Both the position numbers and the translations under genes were made by a program. Positions 36,590 to 49,137 of a DNA stretch of 64,000 bases are shown piece by piece. The notes beneath the pieces were generated by a model. The model did no database searches. It was not told the DNA's origin and saw only the letters and a program-made list of their open reading frames with translations. Position 1 is the first letter of the stretch. Each line of letters starts with the position of its first letter. The DNA lies in contig CM028920.1 of assembly GCA_016801845.1 (NCBI GenBank), forward strand, positions 3,880,501-3,944,500. Direction: 5' to 3'. The stretch is from Polydactylus sextarius. Taxonomy: Eukaryota > Chordata > Actinopteri > Polynemidae.

Positions 36590-37450
36590 AATAGGTTGCC
36601 AATAAGGCTTGTTGTGCTAAATATGCCAACACTTTTCCAAAATGTCTGAAGTGTGCTGCTTTGGAGTGTAGAGAGCACACAAGTCCATGTCTCCCTGCAG
36701 TGTGACCTTCCCTTCTACGCTACTTGTAGATCAGTAGTCCAATCCAACCTGACAGCATCATGATGGGACTGACAGAGATCCTCCAATGCATAGTGAGCAT
36801 CCTTTGCAGACACAACCATCAGAACATCCTGGCCTGCCTCCTTCAGTTTATCTTTGACGCTGCAGGCAATGTCTCGGAGGTAAGGCAGAGAGAACTGTGC
36901 CAGGCCCCAGAATGTGACACCTGCTGAGCCTGAACACCAGCTGCCCCAACAGATACTCCACTATCACATCTGTCAGCATCTTCAGCAGCATGCAGCTGAC
37001 CTCAGGGCGTTGCTACAACCAATGCTTTGCCTTCAAGTCGATGTTGGAGCCTCTGTCTTCTATTGTGTTGCACATAAGAGTCGATAGAGCTCCAGTGAAG
37101 ATTTTTGAGCACCACTTTTCCTTCTAGCCTGTGTCTGGTCATTGTGATGGCTGCATGGATGCAGCCCAACTCCCTACCTATGTCTACTTTGGTACAAATA
37201 AATAAATAACTCCTTCATGGCCAGACGCTGTGAATGTAGGACCTACCTCTACATCCATTCTCATGATCTGTGGAACAACCAGAGAAGATGATGAGGACAC
37301 TGAAGGGAAAATGTCACAGAGGCTGCAGAATGAGCTTTTTGTGGCTCTCTGGTGTATTAAATGTCATAAAAAAGTCCTTCACTGCTTTGGACTTTGCAAA
37401 TCTGGTAGATATCTTCCTGCCTGTCTCATATAATGACTCTTATCTGTTGA
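36590..37450 (-). pseudogene. urod: processed pseudogene of uroporphyrinogen decarboxylase
   Basis: The parent enzyme decarboxylates uroporphyrinogen III to coproporphyrinogen III in haem synthesis. Reading the minus strand and following frameshifts, consecutive segments match UROD in order: MRQAGRYLP (37,429 down), VKDFF, LILQPL, VVPQ, GPTF, ITMTRHRLEGKV, TGALSTLM, AKHWL, QRPEV, LKMLTDVIVEYLLGQL, SLPYLRDIACSVKDKLKEAG, AKDAHYALEDL, LDWT, KVTLQGDMDLCALY, and weakly LIGNL near the end. The span (about 860 nt for about 290 residues) leaves no room for the several introns of the real gene, so this is a reverse-transcribed copy. There is a stop after AKHWL, at least three frameshifts, and the FSD motif with the catalytic Asp has decayed to FSG. 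The first 35 or so and last 35 or so residues are missing. No poly(A) tail or target duplication remains. It cannot encode an enzyme. Confidence 0.88.
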
Positions 37451-38329
37451 GAAAGTGGAAATAGTAATAAGTTTCTTTTTGACATAACTACAATCTTTTT
37501 CTTTCCCTATCATATACAACCTGTTCCAGCTCTAACACAATCAAATAATTTTTTTGTCAGACCTCAGTAACAAAGAAAACATATAGTACAGAGTATATAG
37601 AAGTACAAGCTAACAAACTGACATTATTTAATTTAGACATGAAGATTTGTCAAGATCTTCCTGATTAAAATGACTATTGTGGTATTGCGGAGGTGAGGGA
37701 ATGGTTGTGATTATGACCAATAAATTCACATGAAGTCATATTTAGGAGACCAAAACAGGTGCTTCCTGTGTTGACACTGAATTTTGGCACTGGTATAAAG
37801 TGTCTGCTGCAGAAATATTCAATATGAGCACTGCTTCCTCGAGTGCAGGGGTAAAATATCTTTTGTACAGCCAGTGTTAGAAATATGTTTGGATGTGCTG
37901 AATCAGTAAGGAAAGTGCACCAAAAGTTCACATTTGTTGGTTTGTTTCAAAAACACTGTTTTTCTTAAAACATATGGTACGTCCTCCTACTGAGCCAACT
38001 AAGCCAAAAACTAACACTAACCCATCCATCAAACACCATCAAACATCCACCTGACCAATCATGACACCCACCATACGTACTAGAACAGTAGATGATACAC
38101 CAGCCTAATAAGAACTACCTTAAATGACAGAAAACATCCTTGGGGAAAGATTTATTCAAAGAGTTTCTTTGATGTTTTAGTTTGGCCCATGGACCATCTG
38201 CTAAGGATTTATGACCTGTATAACAGCCAGCCACCAGGCAGTGATCAAGATGTTTTGGCTTCACTTTTGGGAGCCGTCATGTCATCAATCTTTATATACC
38301 ACCAGTATACAGCATCAATGGGAGTACTG
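37451..38329. other. intergenic DNA
   Basis: AT-rich sequence. I see no gene or clear repeat. Confidence 0.5.
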
Positions 38330-38580
38330 GATTAGTGGGGGTGGCTGAGCATCAGTGGTTCTTCCACTAATCAGAAGGTTGATACTCACCTCCACCAGTG
38401 TGGATGAAGCATCCCTGGGCAGAATACTGAACCCTAAACTGCCCAGCAGTGTATGTGATATGTGTATGAAAGGAATAAAATGTGTGAGAATGGGTGAATG
38501 TGACTAGTCGTGTAAAGGGCTTTCAATGGTCATAAAAACCAGAAAAGAACTATATAAATGTGATCCATTCACCATTTATA
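38330..38580 (+). mobile_element. decayed RTE-X/Expander-like LINE 3' tail, copy 1
   Basis: Shows the typical order: TCAGTGGTTCTTCCACTAAT and AGAAGGTTGAT, TGGGCAGAATACTGAACCC, GGGTGAATGTGACTAGTCGT, GTAAAGGGCTTTCAATGGTC, AACTATATAAATGTGATCCA, ending at CATTCACCATT. A truncated relative lies at 51,340-51,535. The name is from recognition; the element may instead be classed as a SINE. Confidence 0.65.
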
Positions 38581-41500
38581 TGCTGCATCCACCATTACTT
38601 CTATTGTAATGTGAATGCCTTGAGTCATTTAGCCATGGGGAGTTGCTGTGAATTGCCCGGCGGGACATTGAATCAGCACATATCAACATAATCATTATCA
38701 CTTCCATACAGTTACAATACATGATGTAAATGAGGTTTGGATATGATTGATTTACTGTATCTATAATCACAAATAAAATCTTATTTGTGCAGCAGCCCAG
38801 AGGGTTAAAACACAACATTTCACAAAACACAATGACAGTTCAGATTATGGGACAACACTTGTTATTTGTGACTGGACAGAACCCAAGTCCCCTGCGACAG
38901 TTAAATGTCATTTCCTGTTTCTATTATGTTCTGTTCTCTGCAGTGTGCTTGGATGAATTTTAAATAGACTATGAAAGGATGGAAGACGAGATTAGAAATC
39001 ACGAGGGAATATTCCAACAAAAGACATTCATATGAAGTAATTCTAGATAAGATTTCAACAGGGTAACATTTAAACATCCCACGGAACCCTGAAATTGTGC
39101 TTGAAAGAATCAAAGGCTGTGGAGAAGTGGCAGATATTATTCAGATGCAGATTTGGATATATAACTACATTGTTTCACTTAAACTTTACAGCATAAACAT
39201 GGTCTCTGAGTTAGCATTTAGACAACTATGCAGATGCTCAGCAAACTGTGCTCATGTGGAGCCTTGTTGCCGACTCATCATACTATTCAATGTGTAACAT
39301 ATAGAAGGTTGGGATAAGCTTAAACCATTAAATTTGTTATACTGCACTGCGAAATCTGGTTGTAATAGATGGATTATCCTGCAGAATTGTATGGCTCAAA
39401 TGTGCACCAACAAAAAGCAAAGCCCAAAGTGATAAATAAAAAAGTATTTTTTAAACGGTGTTAGGAGTGTTGGCATTCTTCCCATGAGACTGTGGAACAG
39501 AATAGGACAATAGCTGTCATCCAGCACAGTCTGCCATCACCACAGAGATAACTACTCTGGTGCCTGAACCCATATGTTTTGCTTGCTTTGTGAGTTGTTT
39601 TAGTGAAAAGTTGCCATTATAAATTTGTGTTATTGTGTGTACAAGTTAAACTAAGAGTAGATCTTCTCCTTCACATATTTATTTGCAGGTATAAAGGTAA
39701 GAAAGTACCAGTAATACAGATGAAATTTTGAAATATTACATCTAGTGATGGAGTAGGAATATGATGTACTTACAGCCACACTCTCTTGAATCTCTTCGTC
39801 TGCTGCTTGCTCCTCTCAGCACACACATATTTTCTCCATCGTTCCATAAACAGCTTTAAAGACAACAATTTGGGTCTGTGTCAACTATGTTCATGAGAAG
39901 TTAGTGAGGGAGAGCGAGCGCATGAGAGAGGGAGTGACACAAACCAATTACAGGCATTGATTTACTTGCAGGCTGCCTTATGGACAGCTTAGCTTGCTGG
40001 TCAGGTTCGTGGTAATTCAGGGGATTGCATCCATTGCCATGTACTTCAGTTATCACTGCAATCCCATCTCAGCCTCCGTGAAAGCACGTGGTGAGACAGG
40101 AATATTAATAAGCAGCTGTGGCGTTCAAAGTCCAGGCCCGTAGGATCTTACATGATCTACAGTGACACCTCTTCCCTCTGTCTCCACTCTGAGGGGCCAC
40201 CATTTCATGTTTCATATTCTCTTGGTGTATGTGCTGTGCTGAATGCAGAGATGCCACTTGCTATATTTCTATTATACCTCAGTTCTCTGATGTATACAGA
40301 TGAAATGCTTTCAAATGTGCACACGGTTTTCCCCTCAAAACACATTTGAATAATGTGGCACACGTTCTAATCATTTACATGAAGGGCATTTTCTTGTTTG
40401 ACTCCTCTAATTCTCATTCTGCTCTCTTTTTGATGGTTGGACACACCTGTTAGGAAATTACTATTATACAATGGTTTCACAGGCTGAAGGACAAGATGTA
40501 AAGGACAAGAGACAAAAGAGAGGCTTGGGCATCCATTGTGACACCCTCCACCCCTCTTCAAACGCTTTCATACACCCAGTCCTTCCAATCCAGTGGCCAC
40601 TTTTTCACATTCCATCTTCATCTTTTAAACTCGTCCTCTCACCTCTTGACTTTCTCCTCTTTTTCATGTCCACCACTCCCTACTTTGACTCTTTAGTCAC
40701 AAGCATTTGGCTGTCAGTGGGATCAAGCCACTGTGAGATGTATGAGCGCGGAGAAAAATGGATGGCTAATTCAATCAAGTCTATTATTCCTGAGGCAGCG
40801 CCGTGTTATCAGCAGCACAGCAAAGGCATTTTGATGCATTGCCTTCATGCTCAGCCTCGCCCTCCTCCCCACTCCTGCAGAAATCAAAGTTGTTGTGGTC
40901 TGAGAAGGGAGGGGGATGTGGGCGGGTTGGAGAAGAAGCTTCATGGAGTCATCAGAGACCAGGGGAGGGCTTGTTTTAGCGGGGGTGACACACAGCAGTG
41001 AGCCGTTACCTTCGCCGCAAGGATGCTGCTGTCACTGTGGTGAGGAGTTGAGTGTCAGGCCTCAACATAATGTGCAAACAAGGAGTGAGTCATGTCTGAG
41101 TTTAGGTAGGAAACAGTTCAGTGGGCAGCATCAAACTCATGCTACAGCAGCAGAGCAGCTCTGTGATTAATTCATCTTGTAGATATGAACTTAAAAGCCT
41201 TTTCCACTTAAAATTTCACCTTTAGTCTCCTCAAAGCTTTACATTTTTAAAGGTCAATATCTCAAATCGCTATGTGTGGTTCACTCTTCAGTGCTCTTAT
41301 TGAATAGGTCCTTCAAATTGACCAGTAAAACACAATGGACACACCGTGTGCTCTTATAGCACTATCGACAGAAGAACAAAGAGAATCAACATTAAATTTA
41401 ATGCTAATACTGAGTTAAATATTGTTAATCTAAAACCACAAGGGCTTGTTTTTCTTCAGAAGCACCGTCATCCATCACACTGAAAAATGCATGAATCATT

Positions 41501-42559
41501 TTGAACATTTTCCCCAAATTTAGCCAGAAACATTTGGTCTTTTCTGACACATTGCAGTCCTGACTAGAATTTACTATTTTTTCCAGTGCTCAGGTGCAGT
41601 GCTGCCAACAGAGACTGCAAATTCACCCTGGAATCTCATCTCATAGTATTTTCTCAATGAAGAAAAATGTGTTTCTGACAGAGAGTAGTATGTGAATGCA
41701 AGATGCAACATCCACAAAAAGTAGATTTAACATAATGTAAATGACAATAGGAAAATATAGTTTTTGTTCTACCAAATGACTGCAGGTGGAAACTTAACTA
41801 ATGTACTTTGTTTAAAACAGAACAATGTTTGTCTTTTTTGCTGTCTTGGGCTTTTAGCATTTAGCATTTCAGCATGCACCTGTTGGTCACATGACATGAC
41901 AGGTGTGTCAGCACTGCTGATTTTACATAACTTAATTCATAAAGTACTCCTAAAGTATTTTACTTTCTATACTTAAATAAGAATAAAATCATTTATTATA
42001 TTGTATTGTCATGGTTCTCTTGTTCATAGCAATTTTGTTTCTAATTTTATGTTTTTAACTACTTTCTGTCTACTGGTTGGTTGGGTCACTTGTCTTATTC
42101 TGTTTTCCTGAGAAGGCAGAACAAAATCTAAGTGGATGCCAAGTAGATCCTTAGATTCATTAAAACAAGGCTTGTCTTTTACATCTATAAAGGGTTTCTA
42201 GCTCTACTAAAAATGACCCTCTCGGTGAGAATCAGTTTTTTCTAAAAGCAGGAGCTCCCTAACCTTTTTCATTAGGACATAATGTTTTTTTTTGAGGTTT
42301 GTATCAGTCTATGTACCTGAAGGTTACATTTTTTATCATGTTACACTGAGATCTGGTTTACCCAAGAATCTTTAACTACAAAGATTGTGGATTAGGATTA
42401 ATAGTCTTTCCTGTGATTTTCAATATTCTTTGGAAAATGATTTGGCCATTAATCTTGAGCAGTGCCAGAACATAAACTTATCAGCTAGAACACAACACAT
42501 TAAAATCACCTATATTATACTGCAGAGGTCCCTCTTGTACCACCAAATTAGCTTTGACT
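38581..42559. other. gene-poor DNA
   Basis: No gene was recognised. 40,590-41,080 carries a 176-codon plus-strand open frame, but its composition and lack of domain resemblance argue against coding; it looks like single-copy non-coding DNA. 42,180-42,380 may be a further old repeat. Confidence 0.45.
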
Positions 42560-42935
42560 TGTCAAAACATAGACACAGGGTCTCTGGAAGTGTCCTGTGT
42601 CCAGTGCCCCTGGGACATTGTGACCACATCGGTTGGTCCCATCGGTTGTGGATGGAGATTCAATGGATATTACTTGGTCTTGCACATTCTCAGATAGAGA
42701 TCTGGGTATTTTTTAGGCTCAGTCAACACCTTGGTCTCTTTGTAACATCCCTCATTTGTTTGCAGTTGCTGTGGTGCTGCAGGGCAGATTGTCCTGTTGT
42801 TAGGGAATGTCATTACCATGATGTGTTATGTTCTGTCTGCAATGTTTAGGTGGGTTGTTATGTCAAGTAATTTCCAGATGAGTGCCCAAACCCAAGGTTT
42901 CCCAGCAGAACATCCCATTGTAATGAGATGACCCA
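42560..42935 (-). mobile_element. Tc1/mariner-type transposase fossil
   Basis: Read on the minus strand this is the C-terminal half of a Tc1-like DDE transposase: MFCWETLGLGTHLEIT, then TVFP-like sequence with a decayed QDNAPCH region, KVLTEPKKYPDL (from KVLTWPPNSPDL), and the terminal MEAPP-like segment. Several frameshifts and substitutions break it; the DDE aspartate region around the second D is degraded. No terminal inverted repeats were found, so this is an internal fragment. Confidence 0.75.
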
Positions 42936-44794
42936 TTCATTTCAAGAGGGATGTGGAGCTGGTAAGTGATTAGCCAAGGTTAGCATAAATATTGAAGATG
43001 AGGTAAACAACAGGCTTGGCTGTGTCCAAAGTTGCCTTGTTAAGCACAATATGTCATTTTAGACAGAGCCAGACTAGCTGCGTTCCATTATTTCTAATTT
43101 CATGCTACGCTTATCTTATGTCCCTGGCACAGAGTTACCAGAATGATGTTAATTTCATTCACAGAAAGAAAGTTAATAAATATAATTCCCACCGTCCCTT
43201 TAAGTTAACTGATTAAAATAAAGATATAGATTGTATTGTATTAATTATTTTGTGAGGTGGAATTGAAAAACCCTAAGGTGCAGTGTTGAACATTTCACAG
43301 TATCAAATAAAAATGACAAACTAAACAACATTTGATAACAGCATGTAAATGACAGCAGTATGAAGGCAGCTGGGAGTAATCTGACAATGTGAATGAGGAA
43401 ACAATATAAGTGAAAATAAATATATTTGGACAGGGTGGGAATTGAGACTAGAGACAGATACAGCTGAGAGAAAAAAAAACAGATAGTGAGTGAAATACAG
43501 ACTGATAGCTTGGCAAAGACAACGAAAAGAAGCAGTAAAAGAAAAGACAAATCAAGGTGGGATGAGTATCTGTGGACGGCGACACGTGAGTACATAAATG
43601 ACACATAAACAGTGAAAAATGAAAGGGTGTGAGAAAGCAAAGAAGGAGAGTGAGTGAGGTAGAGAACAGTGAGGGGAATCTATGCATTTAAGCCAAGTTA
43701 TGCAAAAAAAAATCCCGAAACCCCATGTTGTAAATGTGTTTCATTTAGGTCATTAATCACAACTGTATTGGGAAGCTGAGACCAGAGCTGCTGCGCTCTC
43801 TCTCTTCTGACATCTCTCGAATGCACACGTACACATTAACATGCTGTGTGGTGAGTATTAAGCAGCAGCTCTAATGACCACATGGGAGGGGGCTACAACA
43901 CTACTGAAAGCAAAGCTGATTTCACATTGCTAACTGACTGGCAAAAAACAGCCCCTGTGATACTGCAGCTATACTGATACTGAGTTTTTTTTCTGTCATT
44001 CTTCTGCAGAGGACACGACTATTTTTGGACATTTTTGAGTGGGCATCTCCCATGACAGTGTCAGATCTCAGCTGACACTGCAGGAATACATACTGTCAAT
44101 GTCTGGTGAAGTGCATAGTACATAGAACTGAGTGTCCCTTTATCGTATGGAATTTATATTCCACTCTGGCAGTGAAAGATACCAAACCATACAGGACACT
44201 GAATGAGCTTCCGTACAGGAAGCAGAAGACACAGATGTGCAATAAGACCTGGATTTCAGACTCCAAGAAAACTCCTATCAACTTGAGTGAAAATCGTTTG
44301 TCCAGTGCACAAGTTAAATAAGTTTTATTTGTTTTCAGCAGATCACAGCTTAGCTTTCAGCATGTTCATTAGTGCTTTAATCCCTGGCCTTGACACGATC
44401 AATGCTTGGCCTCTAGACCTTAGGTTAAGATGATGTCACATGTATCATCAGTAGACTGTGGAAATGTTATGCAATCATAAAACCAAAAGTGAGATTATTG
44501 ACTTCTTTGCGGTACCATGACTGACCACTGTAGCAAATTATGGTGCTATCTCATTATGAAAAGGACAGTGCAGTTATGACACATAGTCACATAAGATTGT
44601 ATGGAATACTCATATTTGGATGGATTTCTGTTTGAAAGTTCTGTTTGTTTAAAGAAAAGATAAAAATGTCCCTTGTAATAATTCTTGAAACAATGTTAAA
44701 CTTGTTAAGAATAATTCTAATCTCCTGCATTTTCCCTTGTAGTCATTTTTAATGACTATTTTATGGTAATTGTTAGTCCTGCTTTTTGATCAGC
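42936..44794. other. gene-poor DNA
   Basis: No gene was recognised. 43,740-43,900 looks single-copy. Other frames on the minus strand at 43,245-43,687 come from purine-rich simple sequence. Confidence 0.45.
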
Positions 44795-45335
44795 GCTCCC
44801 CAGGTGTTCCCAGACTGGATGAGATGTATAAACTCTCCAACATATTCTAGATCTGTCTGTGTTCTTCTACTAACTGGACATATGACAGGAGACGTCCTGA
44901 TCAGATCCAAACACTCTCAGCTGTCTCCCTTCAACATGAAGCAGCAGCAGCTCTTCTCTGAACTCCCTACGGATGCCTGAGCTCCTCACTCTATCTCTAC
45001 AGCTGAGTCCAGACACCCCGCAGAGGAAACTCATTTTGGCTTGCTTGTATCTGTGATCTCATTCTTTCACTGACTACCCAAAGCTCATGACCACAGGTGA
45101 GTGTCAGAATGAAGATTGACTGGTAAATTGAAAGCTTCACCTTCCAGCTCAGGTCCCATTTCACTACAGTGGCTCCATACCAGACCTGTCTTACTGTTGA
45201 TGGTGCACTGATCTGTCACCCCACCACTACATCCTATCCTTACCGTGAATATACTTAAACTCCTTCACTTGAACCAGAAAATCATCTACAACCCAAAGGG
45301 ACCAATCTGCCACTTTCCCACAGAGAAAGTGAAAA
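44795..45335 (-). mobile_element. decayed Rex/Babar-type LINE, copy B (inverted)
   Basis: The reverse complement carries the same 3' ORF segment as copies A and C: on the plus strand one reads AGGAAACTCATTTTGGCTTG, GTGATCTCATTCTTTCACTG, CAAAGCTCATGACCACAGGT, GACTGGTAAATTGAAAGCTT and CTTAAACTCCTTCACTTG, matching the LINE in reverse. It is about 540 nt with many indels and no intact frame. Confidence 0.8.
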
Positions 45336-48300
45336 TAACAAACTGAATCAGTGACAAAGTTCAACCTTGGTGTAGTGTTTGGGCCCAGCTCTCACTATGA
45401 CCAGAGGGTTAACAATGGCCCCTGAAGCTCCATATTCATGAACCCATGTTAAAAATGTCTTTGTATGCTTACCTTGGTAAAGCTTTAAGCTTTGTTTGCT
45501 TATTTTAATGAGCTCTTTGACCTTTGCTTTAATGTTCAGGGCTGCAGATGTTCTCTGATCTGTGATATTTGTTATGGATCAGGCATCATTGCCAATATAC
45601 ACATGTTACGTTTTGTATGGATGTTCTAATGAATTTTGCTTGGGTTGGATGTAAGGCGAGTACAAATGATGAGATATTTTGCCTTTTGATCTCAAGCAAT
45701 GAATCTTTAAACTCCTATTCACCTACATTCAACTTGTAAATAACAAAATGAATCTTGATCTTGGTATACATGCTGCTTCACAGCTATATGTCATAGCTAA
45801 CTGGAATGAGCCATTTTGAATATGGTTAGTAACATATGAGCTTTATTTACTAAGAAATGATGTGGAGAGATAAATAAATTGTATTCAATATCCAACAATG
45901 TGGGAGGAAATGTCACAACAGAACCATAAAATACATTTAAATTTCCTTTGTTTGAAGTTTGAAGTCAAAACTTCCTCCAAAAAAAAAAAAAATATATATT
46001 TGTAATTTAACTTACATGGATAATGACAATTAATCTTCTCCACCAAAAGGGAAGGCTATTTGCTGTGCACGTAAATTTTAAAAAAGAGGATCAGACAAAT
46101 TTTAGACAGAAGGGCCAAAAGATTGAATCAGAACATTAATATTTTAGCTTTTAAGCAAACCAAATACTCTTTAAACCTGCGTAAGACTTTTCAACATAGC
46201 CTCAAAGCACAAAGCAGTGCCCTTAAGAAAAGCCTGGAGTCTGTCTTCATCTGATGATGTCACCTCTTCCTCCCCAGAAATCCTTCATCAGCAAGGTCAA
46301 AAGGCTCACAGCGTGGGGCTCCAGTGTGGTGGTGCTAATGCTGTCAGCTGGAGATAATAGGAGTTTTTGGGAAGTGGACCTTCAGCTTGACCCTGGAGGG
46401 GAGTTAGAAAAGCTGACTAAATTATTCATCAGCTGTCACCGATCCTAATATAAAAATAAATAAATATTCGATGAGTCCCATGCAAATGAAGATGAGCGTT
46501 TTGTGCTTGTTAAAGGACCTGGATTCTGCAGAGGAAAGCAGCGAGATGCGTGCGCAAATCAAACAATGCAAGTGTGCCCACCACCTTAGGAGCTCCTTTA
46601 AACCCAAATCAAAGCAGAAAATCTGTCATTTTCGCTCTTTCATCATTCCCTTTCACCATATGTTATCCTGCTTTGTGTATAAGAGCTGCAAGAGACAACC
46701 ATTCTGTGATGAGACATTATCTCTGTGCCAAAATGTGTGGGCGTTCTTCACATCCTCATATATAGTACAGTCACAAGCATGCTCGGGATGCCATTAGGAG
46801 CACATACACAATGCAGAGAACAATGAGCGGGACATACAGTATTCATCACATATGTTCAGGAGCATGTATGTATTATATAAACTAGCAAACGTTTTGTTTA
46901 TTGGGTTGGTTCATTGAAACTACCTTCCTCCTGTGCAGCGTAGGCTGCATTAACAATTCATTTATTTTCTGTATTTTGAGTGCCCTTTATAATTTATACT
47001 GTGTGTATGGCAGCATGATGTTTGGAAGTCAAAAGTTTGCAGCCCATTTTTATGTTGCAAAAAGGCCACCCCATGCTCTCCCTCCGTCAGACATTATTGT
47101 TTGACAGTCTGCTCTGAAAAGGGGTTTTGTTGGGATCCATTAGTGTGTTTTGTACACTGCAGCTTTTACATTGAAAACCCCTCAGTGCCCCTGCTGTGCT
47201 GCATATAACCCACAAACATAGACACAAGTAGGCATACATACACCAGAAGGAGCCCCCCCCCCCACAGCATTCAGATATACACAGTGGGGAAAATAGGTGG
47301 GAGGTCGGGCTCGAAATGGAAAGTTGGTGATAGTTACTATGGTAGCCAGTCAGACCCTGCAGCTCTGAAAACACATGGTAGAGGGTGGTATTACTGTCAG
47401 TAAATAGTCTTCATTGGATCACCATTTTACAAGAGTGTGTTGGCGGCTTATCAGATCCACAGAAACTGAAACACTGAACGATCAAATGTGCTGCTCAAAA
47501 ATCAAATGGTTTGCAGCCTACACAGTGTCAGCTGTGTGCAGAGCAGTTATTCCTGTCTTGGTGAGGCCACCTGGTAAGTGGTGAAATGTGGGACAGGTCA
47601 TCCAGTCAGCTAGCACTTGCCTGGGGGAGGTTGCCAGTAATGCACAGTACCCACTTCATGGCTGACTGTCTGCCGGTCTGATCAGTCCAGTCGGCTTCTT
47701 TGTCATAATTCTTTCATCTGTGAACTTACATGAAGTGTTGAAGCACTCAGGCCTCTAGTGGTGTCTGTCCATTATGATGGTCTGGTTTTTATTTTGAAAT
47801 ATAAACTAGTTCTTTGATAGAAAGTAATAAACTCTTAACTGAGTCTTAACTTAACTGGTCTGTGCATTATTAAGAGTTATGGACACTTTCTGCAAAAGAT
47901 ATTACTGATGATATTAATTATATTTTTCTGGGCTCTGAGCAAAATAAACTAAATTCATTCACATATATTGCATTGAGGAGCTAGATATCACATAAACAAG
48001 AGATAACTATGAACTTGGATAAACAATATCTCTAGCTTGACATGATTAATGACAAGAGAGTTTACCTGTAATTTTGGTGAAGTCCCTCGTTAAATTTCAG
48101 CATAACTTCTTGTCACTAACATACTTTTGTATTTTCCATGTTGGTTCTTGACGCTCAAATGATACATGATGACATCATCAAAACTGTACAGTGACTTACT
48201 TACCTGCCAGTCAGACACAGCTGCCTATTTTTCAATTGTGCAGATGCCATAACATGGCATTATTTAAACAAAAAGTAAATGTGCAAAGATACTTATTAAA

Positions 48301-49030
48301 TACAAATCGATTACTTGTTCTACTTCACCTTCTATCCAATTGATCATTTTTGGCCTGTTTTTTAGAAAAAAAAAATGTAAACATTGTGTTAATATGTATA
48401 CTTCCATCTGCAGGGGTGTTGGCAAAATGAATGTTTTTAGCTGTGTCCCAATTCAAGAGCTGCACCCTTTATTGTGCTGGATTCAAGGTTGCGTCATTTT
48501 GAAGGCTTCTTCAAATGCATCCAACGAATCCAGCCCATTTTTAAACAGCTGCAAAGGCTGCGAGGGTTGGTCCTGTACAGGCCAAACTACTTCAAGATTC
48601 AGTGCATGCAGGTGTTGTTTGTGATGTGGATGTGCAGTAAAAGCAAGGTGAGCAAGGTATGCTTGGGCAACACTGAACAGTGTTTTCTTGTTCTTTGATT
48701 GGCACTAATGTTTCTAATGTGTGTATTCATTACGATACAAAGAGCTCACAAAGAAATAGTCAATTCTAAGCATCACGAGTATTGCTTATAATGGAGTATT
48801 GAAGACTGTAAGTGCAACAGACTTTAGTTTTCACTGCTTTTGACTGTCTCATTGATCAGTTAGATTTTCACTCCCACGGGTTGATTGTGCATATGTGTTA
48901 CTATGGTTACCAAATAATTTACATGAAGATATACATCACTCACACAAACTGATTCTGAGCTGTTCATGATCAAGACTTAGATTTATCGATAGCCTAGCTT
49001 TTTAATTCAGATTAAACCCCACGAATCTAT
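45336..49030. other. gene-poor DNA
   Basis: Contains a poly(A)-ATATAT run at 45,980-46,000, a C11 run at 47,253-47,263, and single-copy-looking DNA at 46,240-46,780 with an octamer ATGCAAAT at 46,480-46,487. 48,440-48,640 (around GCTGTGTCCCAATTCAAGAG) resembles the end of an hAT-like short element, but no partner end was found. Confidence 0.45.
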
Positions 49031-49137
49031 TTACTTACCTGGCAGGGGAGATACCATCATCAAGCAGGCGGTTCACCCAGGGTGAGGCCCAGCTATTGCA
49101 CTGCTGTTGTGCTTTTAGACTACAAATGGAAAACTCT
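49031..49137 (+). pseudogene. U1 snRNA pseudogene (3'-truncated)
   Basis: U1 snRNA is the spliceosomal RNA that pairs with 5' splice sites. The first 100 or so nt follow U1 closely: the 5' splice-site-pairing segment ACTTACCTG (49,033-49,041), stem-loop I GCAGGGGAGATACCAT, then CACCCAGGGTGAGGC and ATTGCACT in stem-loop II/III order, and a weak match to GGGAAACTC. Substitutions are scattered, the first base is T rather than A, the stem III loop is changed, and the Sm-protein site (ATAATTTGTGG) and stem-loop IV are missing. No snRNA promoter element (PSE) is evident upstream. It is therefore a retro-copied, non-functional U1 relic. Confidence 0.85.

Noticed and set aside
40471..41001. 176-codon open frame on the plus strand
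   Set aside because: Longest frames of this size occur by chance in 64 kb; it has no domain, no signal for splicing or Kozak support, and the composition is that of non-coding DNA.
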